Source of the DNA: Betaproteobacteria bacterium
GTDB lineage: Bacteria; Pseudomonadota; Gammaproteobacteria; Burkholderiales; JACQAP01
Direction of reading: 5' to 3'
Assembly (NCBI GenBank): GCA_016194905.1
Contig: JACQAP010000021.1
Location: 424,988 to 488,987, forward strand
DNA: 64,000 nt
The stretch's first letter is position 1. Every line of letters begins with the position of its first letter. The position numbers and the translations under genes are program-made. Shown in pieces: positions 1-9,301 of this stretch. The notes under the pieces are model-generated. The model was not told the DNA's origin. It did not search any database and saw nothing but the letters and a program-made list of their open reading frames with translations.

Positions 1-2
1 CC

Positions 3-1907
3 GATGAACGCCTGCGCCTGTGGTGGCTACTGGGTGCCCTGTATCTGTGCGTTTCCACGCTGACGCGTGTCGTTCTGGCGGGTGTTGCGATCTCCCAAGG
101 CCAGGCGAGCCTGAGCAACGTGCCCGCCATGATGGCGGTCGGATTGTTGTTCGACATCGTCACGGCACTGGATCTGTTTGCGCTGTTTGCGCTTTATCTC
201 GTGGCGATGCCCGGGCGCATCTACAACAGCAGATGGCATCGATGGCTGCTCGTTGGCACATTCTCGCTGGTGGTTTTCGGCCTGATCTACCTCGGTGCAG
301 TCGAATATTTCTTTTTCGACGAGTTCAATTCGCGTTTCAACTTCGTTGCGGTGGAATACCTCATCTACCCGCATGAAGTGTTCGTCAACATCTGGCAATC
401 GTACCCGGTGGCGAGGGTCATGCTCGCCACCCTCGCGCTGACCGCGGCTGCGATATGGTTCATGCGCAAACCTTTGCTCGGCGAGCGTACGCCTGCCGGT
501 TCGCGGCGTATCCGCCTCGCCACGCTGGCGGTTTTGGCGGCAGCGATCGGTCTGGGGCAGGCGACACTGAACGTAACCGCCGGGCGTTACTCCGACAATC
601 GCGTGGTCAACGAACTGGCGATGAACGGTGTCTATTCCTTCTTCAACGCGGCGCTGAACAGCGAGCTCGATTATCGTACCTATTACCTGTCGATGCCGGA
701 CGATGAAGCGGACCAACGCCTGCGCAAGATGATGACGACGCGGCATTCGACGTTTTTTTCCGAAACCGACCACATCGAACGCCATGTCGTGGGCAACGGA
801 CCGCCGCAGCATCTGAACGTGGTCGTGCTGCTCGAAGAATCGCTGGGCGCGGAATTCGTCGGTGCCTACGGCGACAAGCGCGGGCTTACGCCCGTGCTCG
901 ACAACCTGGCGAAGGAAAGCATGTTGTTCACGCGCGCCTACGCCACCGGTACGCGAACCGTACGCGGCATGGAAGCGGTCTCGGCATCCTTTCCGCCGGT
1001 GCCGGGGGAATCCATCGTCAAGCGGCCGCATAACGAAGGCATGTTCAACTGGTCGACGGTGATGGCGAAGAACGGCTACGTCCCGACGTTCATCTACGGC
1101 GGGTTCGGCACCTTCGACAACATGAATTATTTTTTCGGCTCGAACGGGTATCGCGTGGTCGATCGGACCGACATGGATGAACCGCACTTCGCCAATATCT
1201 GGGGCGTGTCGGACGAAGACCTGTTCCGCAATGCCGTGCGCGTGTTCGACGACCAGCACGGCCGCGGCGAAAAAATCTACTCCATCATCATGACCACGTC
1301 GAACCACAAGCCATACACCTTTCCTCCGGGCGTGGAGGGTGTGCCGGTAAAGGGAGGGGGCAGGGACGCGGGCGTACGCTACGCGGACTACGCCATCGGC
1401 CGATTCTTCGAAATGGCAAAAGCGAAGCCGTGGTTCGACGATACGCTCTTCGTCATCGTTGCCGATCACGGTGCCAGAGTGTATGGCCGTGAAGATATTC
1501 CCATAAGAACCTACGAGATTCCGCTGCTGCTGTACTCGCCGAAACACATCAAACCCGGGCCGGTGGATATGCTCACGAGCCAGATCGACGTGGCGCCGAC
1601 CGTGCTGGGAATTCTGGATTTCAACTACGATTCGACTTTCTTCGGCATCGACGTGCTCAGGGACAGTCATCCGGGCCGATTGATTCCGTTGAACCACAAC
1701 CGGGACATCGCGCTGTTCGATGGACGCAATCTGATCGAAATCGGTTTCCGCAAGACTTCGGCACAGTATGTCTATGATGCGGTCACCCATAGCCAGACGC
1801 CGGTTGCAGTCGATCCCGAGCGGACGAAGGATGCGATCGCCATTTTCCAGGAAGCCTTCGAGCTGTATAGCGAGCGCCGGTACCGCATCGCCGAGCGGCC
1901 TGATTGA
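3..1907 (+). CDS. LTA synthase-family sulfatase / phosphoglycerol transferase (5' partial)
   Basis: Membrane-anchored alkaline-phosphatase-superfamily enzyme related to lipoteichoic acid synthases and MdoB-type phosphoglycerol transferases. The frame is open to the left edge, so the start is outside the window; a GTG at 120 is only an internal codon. About 634 residues are visible. The N-terminal third is hydrophobic with several membrane segments. The extracytoplasmic catalytic domain follows, with [14 protein letters not shown] (metal-binding Glu), ATGTRTVRG (probable nucleophile Thr) and [10 protein letters not shown] (metal-binding Asp-His). In Gram-negative bacteria such enzymes usually add phosphoglycerol or phosphoethanolamine to periplasmic glycans or lipids, but the substrate cannot be read here. 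Family is secure; substrate is unknown. Confidence 0.85.
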   Translation, partial: DERLRLWWLLGALYLCVSTLTRVVLAGVAISQGQASLSNVPAMMAVGLLFDIVTALDLFALFALYLVAMPGRIYNSRWHRWLLVGTFSLVVFGLIYLGAVEYFFFDEFNSRFNFVAVEYLIYPHEVFVNIWQSYPVARVMLATLALTAAAIWFMRKPLLGERTPAGSRRIRLATLAVLAAAIGLGQATLNVTAGRYSDNRVVNELAMNGVYSFFNAALNSELDYRTYYLSMPDDEADQRLRKMMTTRHSTFFSETDHIERHVVGNGPPQHLNVVVLLEESLGAEFVGAYGDKRGLTPVLDNLAKESMLFTRAYATGTRTVRGMEAVSASFPPVPGESIVKRPHNEGMFNWSTVMAKNGYVPTFIYGGFGTFDNMNYFFGSNGYRVVDRTDMDEPHFANIWGVSDEDLFRNAVRVFDDQHGRGEKIYSIIMTTSNHKPYTFPPGVEGVPVKGGGRDAGVRYADYAIGRFFEMAKAKPWFDDTLFVIVADHGARVYGREDIPIRTYEIPLLLYSPKHIKPGPVDMLTSQIDVAPTVLGILDFNYDSTFFGIDVLRDSHPGRLIPLNHNRDIALFDGRNLIEIGFRKTSAQYVYDAVTHSQTPVAVDPERTKDAIAIFQEAFELYSERRYRIAERPD

Positions 1908-1931
1908 TCTTCAAGGGCAATTCGGTATAAT
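1904..1931 (+). promoter_or_regulatory. sigma70-type promoter for the rpsF operon
   Basis: TTGATC at 1904-1909, a 16-nt spacer, and a perfect TATAAT at 1926-1931, about 80 nt upstream of the rpsF ATG. The -35 overlaps the stop codon of the preceding gene. It is the only good promoter before the ribosomal protein operon. Confidence 0.65.
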
Positions 1932-2013
1932 GCCGGCCTTCCTTGCCTTACCGGGTCCGCATCCCGGAAGGCTTTCCGCCCCGAACGGGGCCTACCCACA
2001 AGGAGACAAATCA

Positions 2014-2421
2014 ATGCGGCATTACGAGATCGTTTTCATCGTCCATCCCGACCAGAGCGAACAGGTCCCCGGGATGATCGAACGCTACCGCCAGATGGTG
2101 ACCTCGCGCGGTGGACACATCCATCGGCTCGAGGACTGGGGCCGCCGTCAGCTGACTTTCCCGATCCAGAAGGTGCACAAGGCGCACTACGTGCTCATGA
2201 ACATCGAGTGCGACCAGTCCGCTCTGGATGAGCTCGAACATGCGTACAAGTTCAATGATGCGGTGCTGCGCCATCTGATCGTGAACATGACGCGCGCGGT
2301 GACCGAGCCTTCCCCGATGATGAAGGAAGAGAAGTCGCGTACCGTGGTCGGCGAAGGCGCCAGGACTGATAGCCCCAGGTCCGAAGGCGGCGAAAAGCCG
2401 GCCCCGGCAGAGACCGCTTAG
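2014..2421 (+). CDS. rpsF: 30S ribosomal protein S6
   Basis: S6 of the small-subunit platform, which binds 16S rRNA together with S18. The 135-residue product starts [19 protein letters not shown], the family hallmark, and contains [14 protein letters not shown] and the [10 protein letters not shown] strand. The C-terminus is a polar tail rich in Glu, Ser and Pro. The ATG at 2014 is chosen over longer upstream frames because AAGGAG sits about 9 nt before it and homology begins exactly there. It is first in the operon rpsF-priB-rpsR-rplI; priB starts 6 nt after its stop, suggesting coupled translation. Confidence 0.98.
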   Translation: MRHYEIVFIVHPDQSEQVPGMIERYRQMVTSRGGHIHRLEDWGRRQLTFPIQKVHKAHYVLMNIECDQSALDELEHAYKFNDAVLRHLIVNMTRAVTEPSPMMKEEKSRTVVGEGARTDSPRSEGGEKPAPAETA

Positions 2422-2427
2422 GTCCGG

Positions 2428-2730
2428 GTGAACCGCAACACGACGGTTTTGAGCGGAACACTGATCGGGCGCGAACAGCTTCGACATACGCCTGCCGGGA
2501 TGCCCGCGCTGAATTTCAGGATAGGCCACGTTTCCGAGCAGGTCGAAGCAGGCAGGCCCAGAAGCGTCAGCCTCGAGATCGACGGGGTGGCGCTGGGCGA
2601 AGTGGCCGAAAAACTGAGCCGGATGCCGCTGGAAGGCGAATACAGCTTCGAAGGCTTCCTGGCGCTGCGCAGCAGGCAGTCGAGACTACCCGTGTTGCAT
2701 GTGAACAGTTTTGAATTGAATCGAGGATAG
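2428..2730 (+). CDS. priB: primosomal replication protein N (PriB)
   Basis: Single-domain OB-fold protein of 100 residues that binds ssDNA and PriA during restart of stalled replication forks. Its position between rpsF and rpsR is the conserved location in beta- and gammaproteobacteria. The motif [23 protein letters not shown] matches SSB/PriB-like folds. The start is GTG at 2428 with no clear Shine-Dalgarno, so translation is probably coupled to rpsF, whose stop is 6 nt upstream. Confidence 0.9.
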   Translation: MNRNTTVLSGTLIGREQLRHTPAGMPALNFRIGHVSEQVEAGRPRSVSLEIDGVALGEVAEKLSRMPLEGEYSFEGFLALRSRQSRLPVLHVNSFELNRG

Positions 2731-2734
2731 ATCA

Positions 2735-3016
2735 ATGGCACGTTTCGGAGGCAGTAAAGGCAAAGGCAAGGACAAAGGCAAGGAACGCAGCAATCGCCCG
2801 TTGTTCCGTCGCCGCAAGTTCTGCCGCTTTACCGCGGAAGGCATCAAGGAAGTGGACTACAAGGACGTTGAAATCCTGAAGGATTTCATCAACGAAAACG
2901 GCCGCATCATTCCGGCCCGCATCACCGGCACGAAGACGCACTTCCAGCGACAACTGTCGGTGGCCATCAAGCGCGCGCGCTACCTGGCGTTGCTGCCGTA
3001 TACCGATCTGCACTGA
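2735..3016 (+). CDS. rpsR: 30S ribosomal protein S18
   Basis: S18, partner of S6 on the 30S platform. The product has 93 residues. A basic, glycine- and lysine-rich N-terminal extension (about 25 residues, repeated KGK) precedes the standard core with [36 protein letters not shown] and [13 protein letters not shown]. The start is 4 nt after the priB stop, preceded by GAGG in the priB coding end. The extension is longer than in E. coli S18 (about 75 aa) but is seen in other betaproteobacteria. Confidence 0.97.
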   Translation: MARFGGSKGKGKDKGKERSNRPLFRRRKFCRFTAEGIKEVDYKDVEILKDFINENGRIIPARITGTKTHFQRQLSVAIKRARYLALLPYTDLH

Positions 3017-3027
3017 GGAGCGCGGAC

Positions 3028-3483
3028 ATGCAAATCATCCTGATGGAAAAAGTGCACAACCTCGGCCAGCTCGGCGATGTCGTCAAGGTCAAGGACGGCT
3101 TCGCCCGCAATTTCCTGATCCCGCAGGGCAAGGCCAAGCGTGCGACCGAAAAGGCGATCGAGGAATTCAAGGTGCGCCGTGCCGAGCTCGAGGCCGTGCA
3201 TAACAAGGCGCTCGCGCTTGCCCAGGAGCGCGCGGGCAAGCTCGAAGGCCTGATGATCCAGATCACGCAGAAGGCCGGCGTGGATGGCCGGCTGTTCGGT
3301 TCGGTGACCAACTATGACATCGCCGAGTCGCTGAAAGCCCAAGGTCATGAAGTGACCAAGGCCATGGTGCGGCTGCCCCAAGGGCCGCTCAAGCAGGTCG
3401 GAGACTATCCCATCACGCTTGATCTCAACGCCGACGTCACGACGACCATTACGGTCTCGGTTCTGGGCGACACTTCGAACTGA
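3028..3483 (+). CDS. rplI: 50S ribosomal protein L9
   Basis: L9, a two-domain 23S rRNA-binding protein that influences frame maintenance. The 151-residue product shows the N-terminal domain [36 protein letters not shown], a long connecting helix (about residues 45-75) and the C-terminal domain starting near [17 protein letters not shown] lies just before the ATG. It is the last gene of the operon; an intrinsic terminator follows 20 nt after the stop. Confidence 0.98.
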   Translation: MQIILMEKVHNLGQLGDVVKVKDGFARNFLIPQGKAKRATEKAIEEFKVRRAELEAVHNKALALAQERAGKLEGLMIQITQKAGVDGRLFGSVTNYDIAESLKAQGHEVTKAMVRLPQGPLKQVGDYPITLDLNADVTTTITVSVLGDTSN

Positions 3484-3502
3484 TTCGCAGGCGGTCGTTA
3501 AG

Positions 3503-3539
3503 AAAAAAAAGGGCTGTGAAAACAGCCCTTTTAATTTTT
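3503..3539 (+). terminator. intrinsic terminator after rplI
   Basis: AAAAGGGCTGT and ACAGCCCTTTT form an 11-bp stem around a GAAA tetraloop, followed by TTAATTTTT. The A-tract on the other side would also make it work in reverse. It separates the ribosomal operon from dnaB. Confidence 0.9.
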
Positions 3540-3628
3540 CTTCTTGCGTGCCTCATCGGCTTCCGAATAATAGCTAGCGTCAGATCCGTTCGCGCCACCT
3601 TTTCGCTTTTACAACACCTCCATATCTC

Positions 3629-5026
3629 ATGGCGCCGTTCGCAACGCAACGTGTCGGCGTCGCCGACACCCAGGTCGAGTTCATCAAACTGCCGCCGCAT
3701 TCGGTGGAGGCGGAGCAGTCGGTGCTCGGCGGGTTGCTGCTCGATAATGCGGCCTGGGACAAGATCGCCGACATGATCGGCGAATCGGATTTCTACCGCG
3801 CCGATCATCGGCTTATTTACCGGCATGTCTCGAAGCTGATCAGCAATTCAAGGCCGGCCGACGTCATCACCGTCTCCGAAAGCCTGGAGAGTACCAAGGA
3901 GCTGGATGGCATCGGCGGGCTCGCCTACCTCGGCGCGCTGTCGCAGAACACGCCCACCGCCGCCAACATCCGGCGCTATGCAGAGATCGTGCGCGACCGC
4001 GCAGTGATGCGCAAGCTGGCCGAGGTCGGCACCGAAATCGCCGAGACGGCTTACAACCCGATGGGCAGGGAAGCGGGGCAATTGCTCGACGAGGCGGAAT
4101 CGAAGGTGTTTGCGATTTCGGAAGAGGGGGCGCGCGGCAAGCAGGGTTTCCAACAGATTTCTCCGATCCTAACGCAAGTTGTCGAAAAGATTGACGAACT
4201 CTACAACTCACCCAGTAAATCCAATGTAACGGGTGTCCCGACTGGATTCACGGATCTGGACGAAAAAACCGCCGGGCTGCAACCTGGGGACTTAATTGTC
4301 GTGGCGGGGCGCCCGTCAATGGGGAAAACGTCCCTGGCGATGAATATCGCGGAACATGTTGCTGTAGACGAGCGACTTCCCGTGGGTGTGTTCAGCATGG
4401 AAATGGGCGCATCCCAACTTTGCATGAGGATGCTCGGAAGCATTGGAAGGCTGGACCAGCATAAATTGCGTATCGGCAAGCTGGACGATGGAGATTGGAG
4501 AAAACTTACCGAGGCGGTTGGAAAATTGAACGATGCGCCGCTTCATATCGACGACACAGCGGCGCTGAATCCGCTGGAACTGCGTGCACGGGCCCGCAGA
4601 TTACATCGTGAGTACGGCAAATTGGGATTGATCGTCGTTGATTACCTGCAGTTGATGTCTTCCAGCACCCAAGGTGAAAATCGGGCCACTGAGATTTCAG
4701 AAATCTCGCGATCCTTGAAAGGATTGGCCAAGGAACTGAATTGCCCCGTGGTCGCGCTATCGCAGCTCAATCGCAGCTTGGAGCAACGTCCGGACAAGCG
4801 ACCAATGATGTCCGACCTCCGGGAATCAGGTGCTATCGAGCAGGATGCCGATGTAATTCTGTTTATTTATCGTGATGAGGTCTACACCAAGGAGGCCTCA
4901 ACTGTGAAAGGGCAGGCGGAAGTCATTGTCGGCAAGCAGCGAAACGGGCCAACCGGAACTGTCACCCTAACTTTTCTCGGCGAGTACACTAGGTTCGCCA
5001 ACTTCGCCGATCCCGGCCGCTTCTGA
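3629..5026 (+). CDS. dnaB: replicative DNA helicase DnaB
   Basis: Hexameric 5'-3' replicative helicase loaded at oriC. The 465-residue product has the N-terminal primase-interaction domain (about residues 20-125, PHSVEAEQSVLGGLLLD) and the RecA-like motor with Walker A GRPSMGKTS, Walker B-type LIVVDYLQLM, the sensor region ALSQLNRSLEQRPDKRP and the DLRESGAIEQDADVI arginine-finger region. Length is normal, with no intein. It lies downstream of rplI, its common location, but behind a terminator, so it has its own promoter or read-through. Composition changes inside the gene: roughly 60-70% GC before about 4150 and close to 50% in much of the rest, while the protein stays intact. The change may reflect recombination (inference). 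Confidence 0.97.
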   Translation: MAPFATQRVGVADTQVEFIKLPPHSVEAEQSVLGGLLLDNAAWDKIADMIGESDFYRADHRLIYRHVSKLISNSRPADVITVSESLESTKELDGIGGLAYLGALSQNTPTAANIRRYAEIVRDRAVMRKLAEVGTEIAETAYNPMGREAGQLLDEAESKVFAISEEGARGKQGFQQISPILTQVVEKIDELYNSPSKSNVTGVPTGFTDLDEKTAGLQPGDLIVVAGRPSMGKTSLAMNIAEHVAVDERLPVGVFSMEMGASQLCMRMLGSIGRLDQHKLRIGKLDDGDWRKLTEAVGKLNDAPLHIDDTAALNPLELRARARRLHREYGKLGLIVVDYLQLMSSSTQGENRATEISEISRSLKGLAKELNCPVVALSQLNRSLEQRPDKRPMMSDLRESGAIEQDADVILFIYRDEVYTKEASTVKGQAEVIVGKQRNGPTGTVTLTFLGEYTRFANFADPGRF

Positions 5027-5050
5027 TCCGCGGCTTACAAGCCTTCAGTC

Positions 5051-5283
5051 TTCACCGCAGAGGACGCGGAGGACGCCGAGGAAAATCAAGAACAGACAGA
5101 CTCGGAAGTGGCATGCGCTCTGGTAGGCATTGTCAGTCCGACGGGTGATTTGCTTTCAAGTCAGGGCTGATCAATTCTCGCTTGCTACCGGCAAGAAAAG
5201 CCGCCACAGCTTTTCTTCGTGTCTTCCTGGGGATCTTTTCGGTTTCGACTTTCCTCTGCGTCCTCCGCGTCCTCTGCGGTGAA
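5051..5283 (+). repeat. inverted pair of a GGACGCRGAGGA-type dispersed repeat
   Basis: The segment at 5051-5084 (TTCACCGCAGAGGACGCGGA followed by GGACGCCGAGGAAA) is repeated in reverse complement at 5250-5283 with one mismatch in 34 bases. The arms flank about 165 bases, which also contain a 9-bp hairpin AAGAAAAGC/GCTTTTCTT (5193-5217). Similar sequences occur as dispersed intergenic repeats in several proteobacterial genomes. The element lies between the convergent genes dnaB and the FimV-like gene. No coding sequence was seen in it. Confidence 0.8.
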
Positions 5284-5310
5284 AGCCTTAGACCTTAGGA
5301 CTCTCGCGGT

Positions 5311-7077
5311 TCAGACCGCGGGCGGATTCTCGCGCGGGAAATGGTTCCTGAACTCGCGCGCGGCCTTCGCCAGTTCGACATCCATCTTTTCCTGCCGGTA
5401 GATTGCCATCAGCTTGATCCAGGAATCCCTGTCCTTGGGATCCTTGTGAACCTGGAATTGCAACAGACTCAATGCATTCTGGGTGCGCCCAAGTGCGATG
5501 AAACGATCCACGTCCGTGAACATCGAGCGCGTGTTGTCGAGCGCCTGATCCATCTCGAAGAGCACATCGTTCGACAGACCGGCGATCTGAGGCTGAGCCG
5601 GCGGCTCGCTTTCGAGCTTGAGATCCACGTCGGTTGTCGGTTGCGTCGCCTGGTTGTCGGGGGCGGGTTCGGGCGCGCGCCCGGGTTCGGTAGTAGGCGG
5701 CGGTTCGTCACCGGATTCTCCGGGCTCCGGGCTGGCGGGCGGCAGCCGCGGCGTAGGCGGGGGCATCGGCAGGCTAATCCGTGGAGCCGGCGCCGGCTTC
5801 GGGGCGGATTCCAGTTCGCGCATCACAGTTGCCGCGGTCGCCAGCATGCGGTCGAGTTGCTCGTCGGTATCGGCGAGGCCGCGCGTAAACGAACCGCGTC
5901 GGCCGAATGCGAAGCCGCTGAGTGCCGCCGCAACGATGAATCCCGCAAACCCGAGCCAGATGTACCAGGAAATCGGCTCGGTCTGCACACGAATTTCCTG
6001 ACGCGGTGGCGGAGGCGGCGGCACCGGCTTCGCCTCAACGGGCGCGGGCGCGGTGGCCGCCGTCTTTTGCAGTGCCATCAGCGACTGCTCGATGCGTTGC
6101 AACTGGCTGTCGATGTTTTCCTGCTGCAGGCGCAATTCCTTGACGCCGGATTCCAGCGCGCGCGCCTTCTCGCCCAGCGCTGGCGAACCAGGTGCAACGG
6201 CCGCTGCTTCGGCGCCGCAGAGCTGCATCAGCTGTTTGCACTCCTGCGGTCCGGGTTTGTCACCGAGCGCGAGTGCGCGACGCAACGTGTCCGGTTGGCG
6301 CGGCTTGACCGGCACTTCCTCGACGACTTCCGCCGGTGCAGCCTCGGCGGGAGGTGTCGCGACGCTGCCGCTCGGACGGCGTGTGCCGGCAGCGGCCTTT
6401 GCGGACGCGGGAGGTTTTGTCTGGGCCGATTTTCGGATCTCGCGCAGGTCCGGAAACCAAAGCACCGTGCCGGCGGCGACTTCCCGGTTGACACCGTTCG
6501 GAAACACGTTCGGATTGCCCGCGATGACCTGACGCACCAAATCCTGCTGCAGGGCGCGCTGGCCGGGAAAGATGACTGCAGCGATGCCTTCGACGGTGTC
6601 GCCTCGCAGGATACTGAGATGAAAGCCGCGACGTTTCGTCGGCGTTGCGCCGGCGCCCGGCTCCGCGGTCTTCGCGGCGGCTGGCGGGATCAGCGCAACG
6701 AAGTGTCGGGCGTAGAGCGGGGCGCCCGCACACTGCACCCGCAGAACCAATGCCAGCGCGGGTGCGGTGATCGGTTCCCTGGTGCTGATTTCGACTGCGC
6801 TGCGTGCGGCGTTCAGCTTCAGGTTGGCCGTGCTGAGGAAAGGCATTTCCGAACCCGGAGCATCGCTCTCGGGGCCCATCGACAGGCATTCCGTGGAAAT
6901 GTGTTCGTCCGGCAGCGAAGCGAGTACGGCGGTCGCCAGAAACGGTTCACCCTGATGGGATTTAACGATGATACGCCACAGGTCAACCGGGGCGGCGAGT
7001 GCGGAAACAAGGGTGAAAATCCCGGCCAAGGCCGTTATCGCCTGCCACGCCAACTGTGGGGGGATCGGTCTAAGCAC
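5311..7077 (-). CDS. FimV/LysM-like membrane protein with C-terminal FimV domain
   Basis: Probable relative of the FimV/HubP family, polar peptidoglycan-binding scaffolds that affect type IV pili and polar organisation. The 588-residue product, start GTG at 7077, has a signal or anchor segment (residues about 10-28), a FimV N-terminal-type domain, a LysM-like segment near residues 150-210 (LSILRGDTVEGIAAVIFP to VAAGTVLWFP), a coiled coil around residues 300-340, one membrane helix (WYIWLGFAGFIVAAALSGFAFG) and a proline-rich cytoplasmic linker. The C-terminal TPR-like region contains IALGRTQNALSLLQFQVHKDP. It is shorter than typical FimV. No pilus genes are adjacent, so a pilus role is inference. 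Confidence 0.7.
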   Translation of the reverse strand: MLRPIPPQLAWQAITALAGIFTLVSALAAPVDLWRIIVKSHQGEPFLATAVLASLPDEHISTECLSMGPESDAPGSEMPFLSTANLKLNAARSAVEISTREPITAPALALVLRVQCAGAPLYARHFVALIPPAAAKTAEPGAGATPTKRRGFHLSILRGDTVEGIAAVIFPGQRALQQDLVRQVIAGNPNVFPNGVNREVAAGTVLWFPDLREIRKSAQTKPPASAKAAAGTRRPSGSVATPPAEAAPAEVVEEVPVKPRQPDTLRRALALGDKPGPQECKQLMQLCGAEAAAVAPGSPALGEKARALESGVKELRLQQENIDSQLQRIEQSLMALQKTAATAPAPVEAKPVPPPPPPRQEIRVQTEPISWYIWLGFAGFIVAAALSGFAFGRRGSFTRGLADTDEQLDRMLATAATVMRELESAPKPAPAPRISLPMPPPTPRLPPASPEPGESGDEPPPTTEPGRAPEPAPDNQATQPTTDVDLKLESEPPAQPQIAGLSNDVLFEMDQALDNTRSMFTDVDRFIALGRTQNALSLLQFQVHKDPKDRDSWIKLMAIYRQEKMDVELAKAAREFRNHFPRENPPAV

Positions 7078-7107
7078 TCGCTTTTAACTAGATGTTGTAA
7101 GGTTTCA

Positions 7108-7130
7108 GTGCATATGCACCATATATAGTG
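7108..7130. promoter_or_regulatory. palindromes in the promoter region of the FimV-like gene
   Basis: A perfect 12-bp palindrome GTGCATATGCAC (7108-7119) overlaps an imperfect one, CACCATATATAGTG (7117-7130). They lie 30-55 bases upstream of the GTG start of the minus-strand gene and contain TATATA-type -10 candidates. A regulator-binding site is possible but no family is assigned. Confidence 0.35.
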
Positions 7131-7220
7131 TGCGGCAGTCTAGCCCGAACCCGACTGGGGCGCAACGCCCCGCCAACCAGGGTGCCAATCTGCCAAAGAG
7201 CCCCTGTCAGAGAACCTCTG

Positions 7221-8651
7221 TCATAGAACCTCGGCGGCGTGATCCGCCAGCCGCGAGCGTTCGCCGCGCATCAGCGTGACATGGCCGCTGTGCGCCCAGC
7301 CCTTGAAGCGATCCACCACGTAAGTCAGACCGGAACTGCCCTCGGTCAGGTAGGGCGTGTCGATCTGCGAGATGTTGCCGAGGCAAACCACCTTGGTGCC
7401 CGGACCGGCGCGGGTGATCAGGGTTTTCATCTGCTTCGGAGTGAGGTTCTGCGCCTCGTCGATGATCAGGAACTTGTTGATGAAGGTGCGGCCGCGCATG
7501 AAGTTCAGCGACTTCACTTTTATGCGCGAACGGATCAGGTCGCGCGTTGCCGCGCGACCCCATTCGCCGGCCTCGTCGTCGGTCTTGTTGAGTACATCCA
7601 GATTGTCGTCGAGCGCGCCCATCCACGGGGTCATCTTTTCTTCCTCGGTACCGGGCAGGAAGCCGATGTCCTCGCCCACCGGCACGGTGACCCGGGTCAT
7701 GATGATTTCGGAATAGACCTTGTCCTCGAGGGTCTGCATCAGGCCGGCCGCCAGCGTCAGCAGTGTCTTGCCGGTGCCGGCCTGGCCGAGCAGCGTGACG
7801 AAGTCCACATCCGGATTCATCAGCAGGTTCAGCGCAAAGTTCTGTTCCCGGTTGCGGGCGACGATGCCCCAGATGTTGTTTTTCTGATGGGTGTATTCAC
7901 GGATGGTCTGCAGAATCGCCGTCTTGCCGCTTTGCTCCTTGACCTGCGCGTAGAATGGCTTCTCGGTCTCGAGGAACACGAACTCGTTGACCATCAGACT
8001 GTCGCACAGTGGTCCACGCACGCGATAATAAGTGCGGCCGTCCTGCTGCCAGGACTCCATTTCCTTGCCGTGCTGGTCCCAGAAATCCGCCGGCAGTCCG
8101 CGCACGCCGGTGTACAGCAGGTCGGTGTCTTCGAGGACCTTGTCGTTGAAATAATCCTCCGCCGCAAAGCCCAGGGCACGCGCCTTGATGCGCATGTTGA
8201 TGTCCTTGCTGACCAGGATCACCTGTCGTTTGTCGTGGGTTTCTTGCAGGTGTTTCACCACACCGATGATCTGGTTGTCCGCCTTGCCGGCCGCCAGTCG
8301 TGCCGGCAACTCGCCCGTAATCGATTCGGTCTGCAGGAACAGCCGCCCGGTTGCCTCCTTGGCACCGGCATTCTCCAGCGGGATTCCCGCGGCGATGTCC
8401 TCGACAGCCTTGGAAACGATTTCGTCGAGAAAGCGGCTGGCCTGACGCGCATTGCGAGCGACTTCGGACATGCCTCTCTTGTTGGAATCCAGTTCCTCGA
8501 GGGTGACCATCGGCAGATACACGTCGTGCTCCTCGAACCGGAACAAGCTCGTCGGATCGTGCATCAAAACGTTGGTATCGAGAACGAACAGCTTGTTGCG
8601 AGGGTGAAGCGTGGTGACCAGGGTGGGGGCGGACGCTTTGCGGTGAATCAT
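7221..8651 (-). CDS. PIN domain-PhoH family ATPase (YlaK-like)
   Basis: Two-domain protein of 476 residues: an N-terminal PIN ribonuclease-like domain (residues about 20-150, FVLDTNVLMHDP, with acidic residues typical of the metal site, and MVTLEELDSNKRG) fused to a C-terminal PhoH P-loop ATPase (about 240-476, Walker A GQAGTGKTLL, Walker B FLIIDEAQNLTP). PIN-PhoH proteins are predicted RNA helicase/nucleases. A GTRTFINKFLIIDEAQ-like stretch and GNISQIDTPYL match the PhoH2/YlaK group rather than the short PhoH next to ybeY. Located upstream of the FimV-like gene on the same strand with a 143-base gap. Confidence 0.9.
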   Translation of the reverse strand: MIHRKASAPTLVTTLHPRNKLFVLDTNVLMHDPTSLFRFEEHDVYLPMVTLEELDSNKRGMSEVARNARQASRFLDEIVSKAVEDIAAGIPLENAGAKEATGRLFLQTESITGELPARLAAGKADNQIIGVVKHLQETHDKRQVILVSKDINMRIKARALGFAAEDYFNDKVLEDTDLLYTGVRGLPADFWDQHGKEMESWQQDGRTYYRVRGPLCDSLMVNEFVFLETEKPFYAQVKEQSGKTAILQTIREYTHQKNNIWGIVARNREQNFALNLLMNPDVDFVTLLGQAGTGKTLLTLAAGLMQTLEDKVYSEIIMTRVTVPVGEDIGFLPGTEEEKMTPWMGALDDNLDVLNKTDDEAGEWGRAATRDLIRSRIKVKSLNFMRGRTFINKFLIIDEAQNLTPKQMKTLITRAGPGTKVVCLGNISQIDTPYLTEGSSGLTYVVDRFKGWAHSGHVTLMRGERSRLADHAAEVL

Positions 8652-8746
8652 AAAGCTGCCCCGGAAGGACGGGAAATGAAGCGAATGCGAGAGTGAATAG
8701 AGGATTTACTCCGTCGGGGGATCATCCGCGCTCCTGAGTGTGTCGG

Positions 8747-9214
8747 TTAAATGGATCTTACGAATTCCAGAACCTCCTGGGCATGGCCGGGCACTCTGAC
8801 GCCGCGCCATTCCTTGCGAACGCTGCCGCGGGCATCGATGACGAACGTGCTGCGCTCGATGCCGTGCACCTGTTTGCCATACATGTTTTTCATCTTCATG
8901 ACACCGAACAGATTGCAGACTTTCTCGTCCGGGTCGGAAAGCAGGTCGAACGGGAAACCCATCTTCGACTTGAAGCCTTCGTGCGATTTCATGCTATCGC
9001 GCGAAACGCCATGGACGGCGCAACCGAGTTTTGCGAATTCCGCATGCAGGTCGCGGAACTGCTGGCCTTCGGTGGTGCAGCCCGGGGTGTTGTCCTTCGG
9101 ATAAAAGTAGAGGACCAGCGGGCTTCCCAGGGAGGCTGAGAGCTTGAACGTCTTGCTCCCGGTCGAAGCGATCTCGAAATCGGGAACCTTGAGGCCAACC
9201 AGCGAAGTTTCCAT
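8747..9214 (-). CDS. bcp: thiol peroxidase of the Bcp/PrxQ family
   Basis: Peroxiredoxin that reduces hydrogen and organic peroxides in the cytoplasm. The 155-residue product has the Prx active site YFYPKDNTPGCTTEG with the peroxidatic Cys at about residue 46. The resolving Cys that E. coli Bcp has five residues later is absent (TEGQQFRD). Other cysteines occur at LGCAVHG and EKVCNLFG, so it may be a one-Cys or atypical two-Cys member. It lies 87 bases downstream of arnD on the same strand and could be read from the arn operon, though that is not shown. Confidence 0.92.
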   Translation of the reverse strand: METSLVGLKVPDFEIASTGSKTFKLSASLGSPLVLYFYPKDNTPGCTTEGQQFRDLHAEFAKLGCAVHGVSRDSMKSHEGFKSKMGFPFDLLSDPDEKVCNLFGVMKMKNMYGKQVHGIERSTFVIDARGSVRKEWRGVRVPGHAQEVLEFVRSI

Positions 9215-9301
9215 TGCCTGAGGCTATGTTTACCGAAACCTTGGTCGAATGCAATACCAAAATGTGGAGTGTAAGGGTGAAGGGTTGGAGCCTGGGAGGT
9301 A

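Noticed and set aside
27..1790. Long minus-strand open frame opposite the sulfatase gene
   Set aside because: A shadow of the GC-rich plus-strand gene; no recognisable motif, while the plus frame has clear family motifs.
5341..7128. 595-codon plus-strand frame opposite the FimV-like gene
   Set aside because: Arg/Gly-rich shadow; the minus frame has a signal segment, a membrane helix and a FimV domain.
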